64,000 nucleotides of DNA from CAYNRA01 sp046293395 (lineage in GTDB: Bacteria > Bacteroidota > Bacteroidia > Cytophagales > Spirosomataceae): contig JBKBOU010000002.1 in assembly GCA_046293395.1 (NCBI GenBank), forward strand, positions 903,635 to 967,634, read 5' to 3'. This document shows positions 63,127 through 64,000 of the stretch, one piece after another. The notes beneath the pieces were generated by a model. That model did no database searches. It worked only from the letters and a program-made list of their open reading frames with translations, and was not told the origin of the DNA. Positions within the stretch are counted from its first letter, which is position 1. The number at the start of each line of letters is the position of its first letter. The position numbers were made by a program, and so were the translations under genes.

Positions 63127-63540
63127 AGATGCTATTTGAGTATGAGAAACGAGACCTATTTTGTTCTCAGAAAAGAGCACTGCTGTTTTCCTATTTAGAA
63201 ACCAAGTTCAACGTAACTTTCATTCGTCTCTTGGTTTTGTTAGCCCAATCCCCGGTGCACGGGACAGATAGGGGTTAAAGAGGAAAATACAAGCGTTTTT
63301 TCTAAGCGGTACTGTATAGGCAGGTCCAGTAGAAGGGAGAAATTGTCCACTTTTTCCAGGCATGTACCAGAGGATTACGTCTTTGTTTCCATCGGGTAGT
63401 CTGGCCTATTTGTTTACCGGGTTACAGGTGAGGTAAAGCTAGTATTTTTTATAATCTTATTAACTGTTTGTTTGGTTAAATTGGTTTGAATTTTATTGAG
63501 TGGTCAATTTGGGTTTGTTTTGGGGGTGGATTTGGTCTAG
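63127..63540. other. Intergenic stretch between wzi and the rRNA operon
   Basis: About 410 bases without a supported gene or RNA. It contains no obvious tRNA and no exact TAnnTTTG box for wzi, although its promoter must lie here. Confidence 0.4.
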
Positions 63541-63551
63541 GTATAAAAGCA

Positions 63552-63586
63552 AAACGCCTCCGTTGCGTTGTGCAACGGAGGCGTTT
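63552..63586 (-). terminator. rRNA operon terminator
   Basis: A perfect 15-bp GC-rich stem (63552-63566 with 63572-63586) and a 5-base loop, followed on the minus strand by a TTTTGCTTTTAT tract. It lies 10 bases past the 5S gene. Confidence 0.92.
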
Positions 63587-63595
63587 GTAATAAAA

Positions 63596-63709
63596 TTCTG
63601 GCATCTACCTACTCTCCCGGGTTTGATCCAAGTACCATCGGCGGTGCGGGGCTTAACTGCTCTGTTCGGAATGGGAAGAGGTGAACACCCGCCCTATGGA
63701 CACCATGAA
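63596..63709 (-). rRNA. rrf: 5S ribosomal RNA
   Basis: 114 bases. The minus strand holds the conserved core CACCTCTTCCCATTCCGAAC followed by AGAGCAGTTAAGCCCC, then CGCCGATGGTACTTGG and GGGAGAGTAGG. The ends (TTCATGGTGT and ATGCCAGAA) form helix I with a bulged A and wobble pairs. It is downstream of the 23S gene and before a strong terminator. Exact ends are estimated to within a few bases. Confidence 0.93.
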
Positions 63710-63761
63710 GGCTTTTGTTTCCATATGACATAACGACGGAAAATACTGAGTAATTAACTGA

Positions 63762-64000
63762 AAAAAGGAGAGCTTTCGGTTCATTAGTACTACTCGGCTA
63801 TGACATCTCTGCCTTTACACCTGTAGCCTATCGACGTCGTAATCTCCAACGTTCCTCTATGGAAGTCTCATCTTGAGGTGGGTTTCACACTTAGATGCTT
63901 TCAGCGTTTATCCCGTCCCGACTTAGCTATTCTTGACACCATTCATCAAAAAATAAAGCTCTAAATTATGGTACCAAATTATACCGTTCAAGGCACGCCC
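63762..64000 (-). rRNA. rrl: 23S ribosomal RNA, 3' end (partial)
   Basis: The minus strand matches the 23S 3' region: TAGCTAAGTCGGGACGGGAT, GCTGAAAGCATCTAAGTGTG, CCTCAAGATGAGACTTCC and the terminal GTACTAATGAACCGAAAGC. The 3' end is set near 63762 from the typical end after this last motif. The conserved match runs only to 63929. Bases 63930-64000 do not fit the expected helix 96-97 sequence and are described separately. Confidence 0.88.
63930..64000 (-). other. Possible insertion within the 23S rRNA gene (edge of window)
   Basis: Upstream (in rRNA sense) of TAGCTAAGTCGG, 23S genes normally read GC(A/T)GGG or similar within helix 97. Here the sequence is AT-rich (for example GGTATAATTTGGTACCATAA) and ends GGTGTCAAGAA just before TAGCTAAG. 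This could be an intervening sequence or intron, an unusual helix extension, or a damaged copy. The other end is outside the window. Confidence 0.45.

Noticed and set aside
63500..63733. 77-codon plus-strand frame.
   Set aside because: It runs antisense through the 5S rRNA gene and its terminator.

Overview
The window reads as the chromosome of a Bacteroidota bacterium, most likely a Cytophagales relative. Genus cannot be resolved from sequence alone. The reasons are: -7 boxes of the Bacteroidota form TAnnTTTG before many genes; a TonB-dependent receptor with an N-terminal carboxypeptidase-regulatory-like domain; stand-alone PurQ; a BatA-type VWA protein; a secreted GH3 glycosidase fused to a class C beta-lactamase-like domain; a FadN/FadA pair; and 23S/5S rRNA of this type. 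Base composition is moderate in the housekeeping part and clearly more AT-rich in the polysaccharide genes.

Layout. 1-4411: tripartite RND efflux operon (TolC end, lipoprotein adaptor, RND pump). 4443-5550: terminator, an antitoxin relic and an orphan membrane protein. 5662-9130: thioesterase and the GH3/beta-lactamase fusion. 9588-10217: a RAYT-type HUH transposase whose own coding sequence carries two copies of a perfect palindrome. 10449-20884: TonB receptor, purU, der, an EamA transporter, an M20 dipeptidase, murQ, batA and a uridine kinase. 20905-28221: purQ and an isoaspartyl peptidase, split by a 5.4-kb segment bounded by identical 37-bp direct repeats. That segment holds an intact IS982-family element and a two-gene biosynthetic cassette: a possible isonitrile-synthase-like protein plus an A-PCP-thioesterase NRPS-like enzyme. 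28368-33007: a small SDR protein and the fadN-fadA beta-oxidation operon, with two dyad operator candidates upstream.

33078-63126 is one large surface-polysaccharide locus on the minus strand. From its upstream end it runs: wzi; a UDP-sugar dehydrogenase and wecB; two tandem FdtA-like cupins; a GNAT and a hexapeptide acyltransferase; an FdtB-like aminotransferase; wzx; glycosyltransferases; wzy; an amidination module (WbuX, HisH-like, HisF-like); a frameshifted IS5-family element; a GT2; fnlA, a cupin, fnlB and fnlC; a GT4; an epimerase; gmd; a nuclease and an ATPase as apparent passengers; a phosphoglycosyl transferase; and a WbpM-like 4,6-dehydratase. Most genes overlap by 4 bp (ATGA) or a few bases, so they are probably translated as coupled operons. 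fnlABC together with wbuXYZ points to UDP-L-FucNAc converted to its 2-acetamidino form (L-FucNAm). The FdtA/FdtB/acyltransferase set points to a dTDP-3-acylamino-3,6-dideoxyhexose. Gmd makes a GDP-6-deoxyhexose precursor. The export logic is Wzx/Wzy.

The window ends in an rRNA operon on the minus strand (terminator, 5S, 3' end of 23S). The last 71 bases do not look like the expected 23S sequence and may belong to an insertion in the 23S gene.
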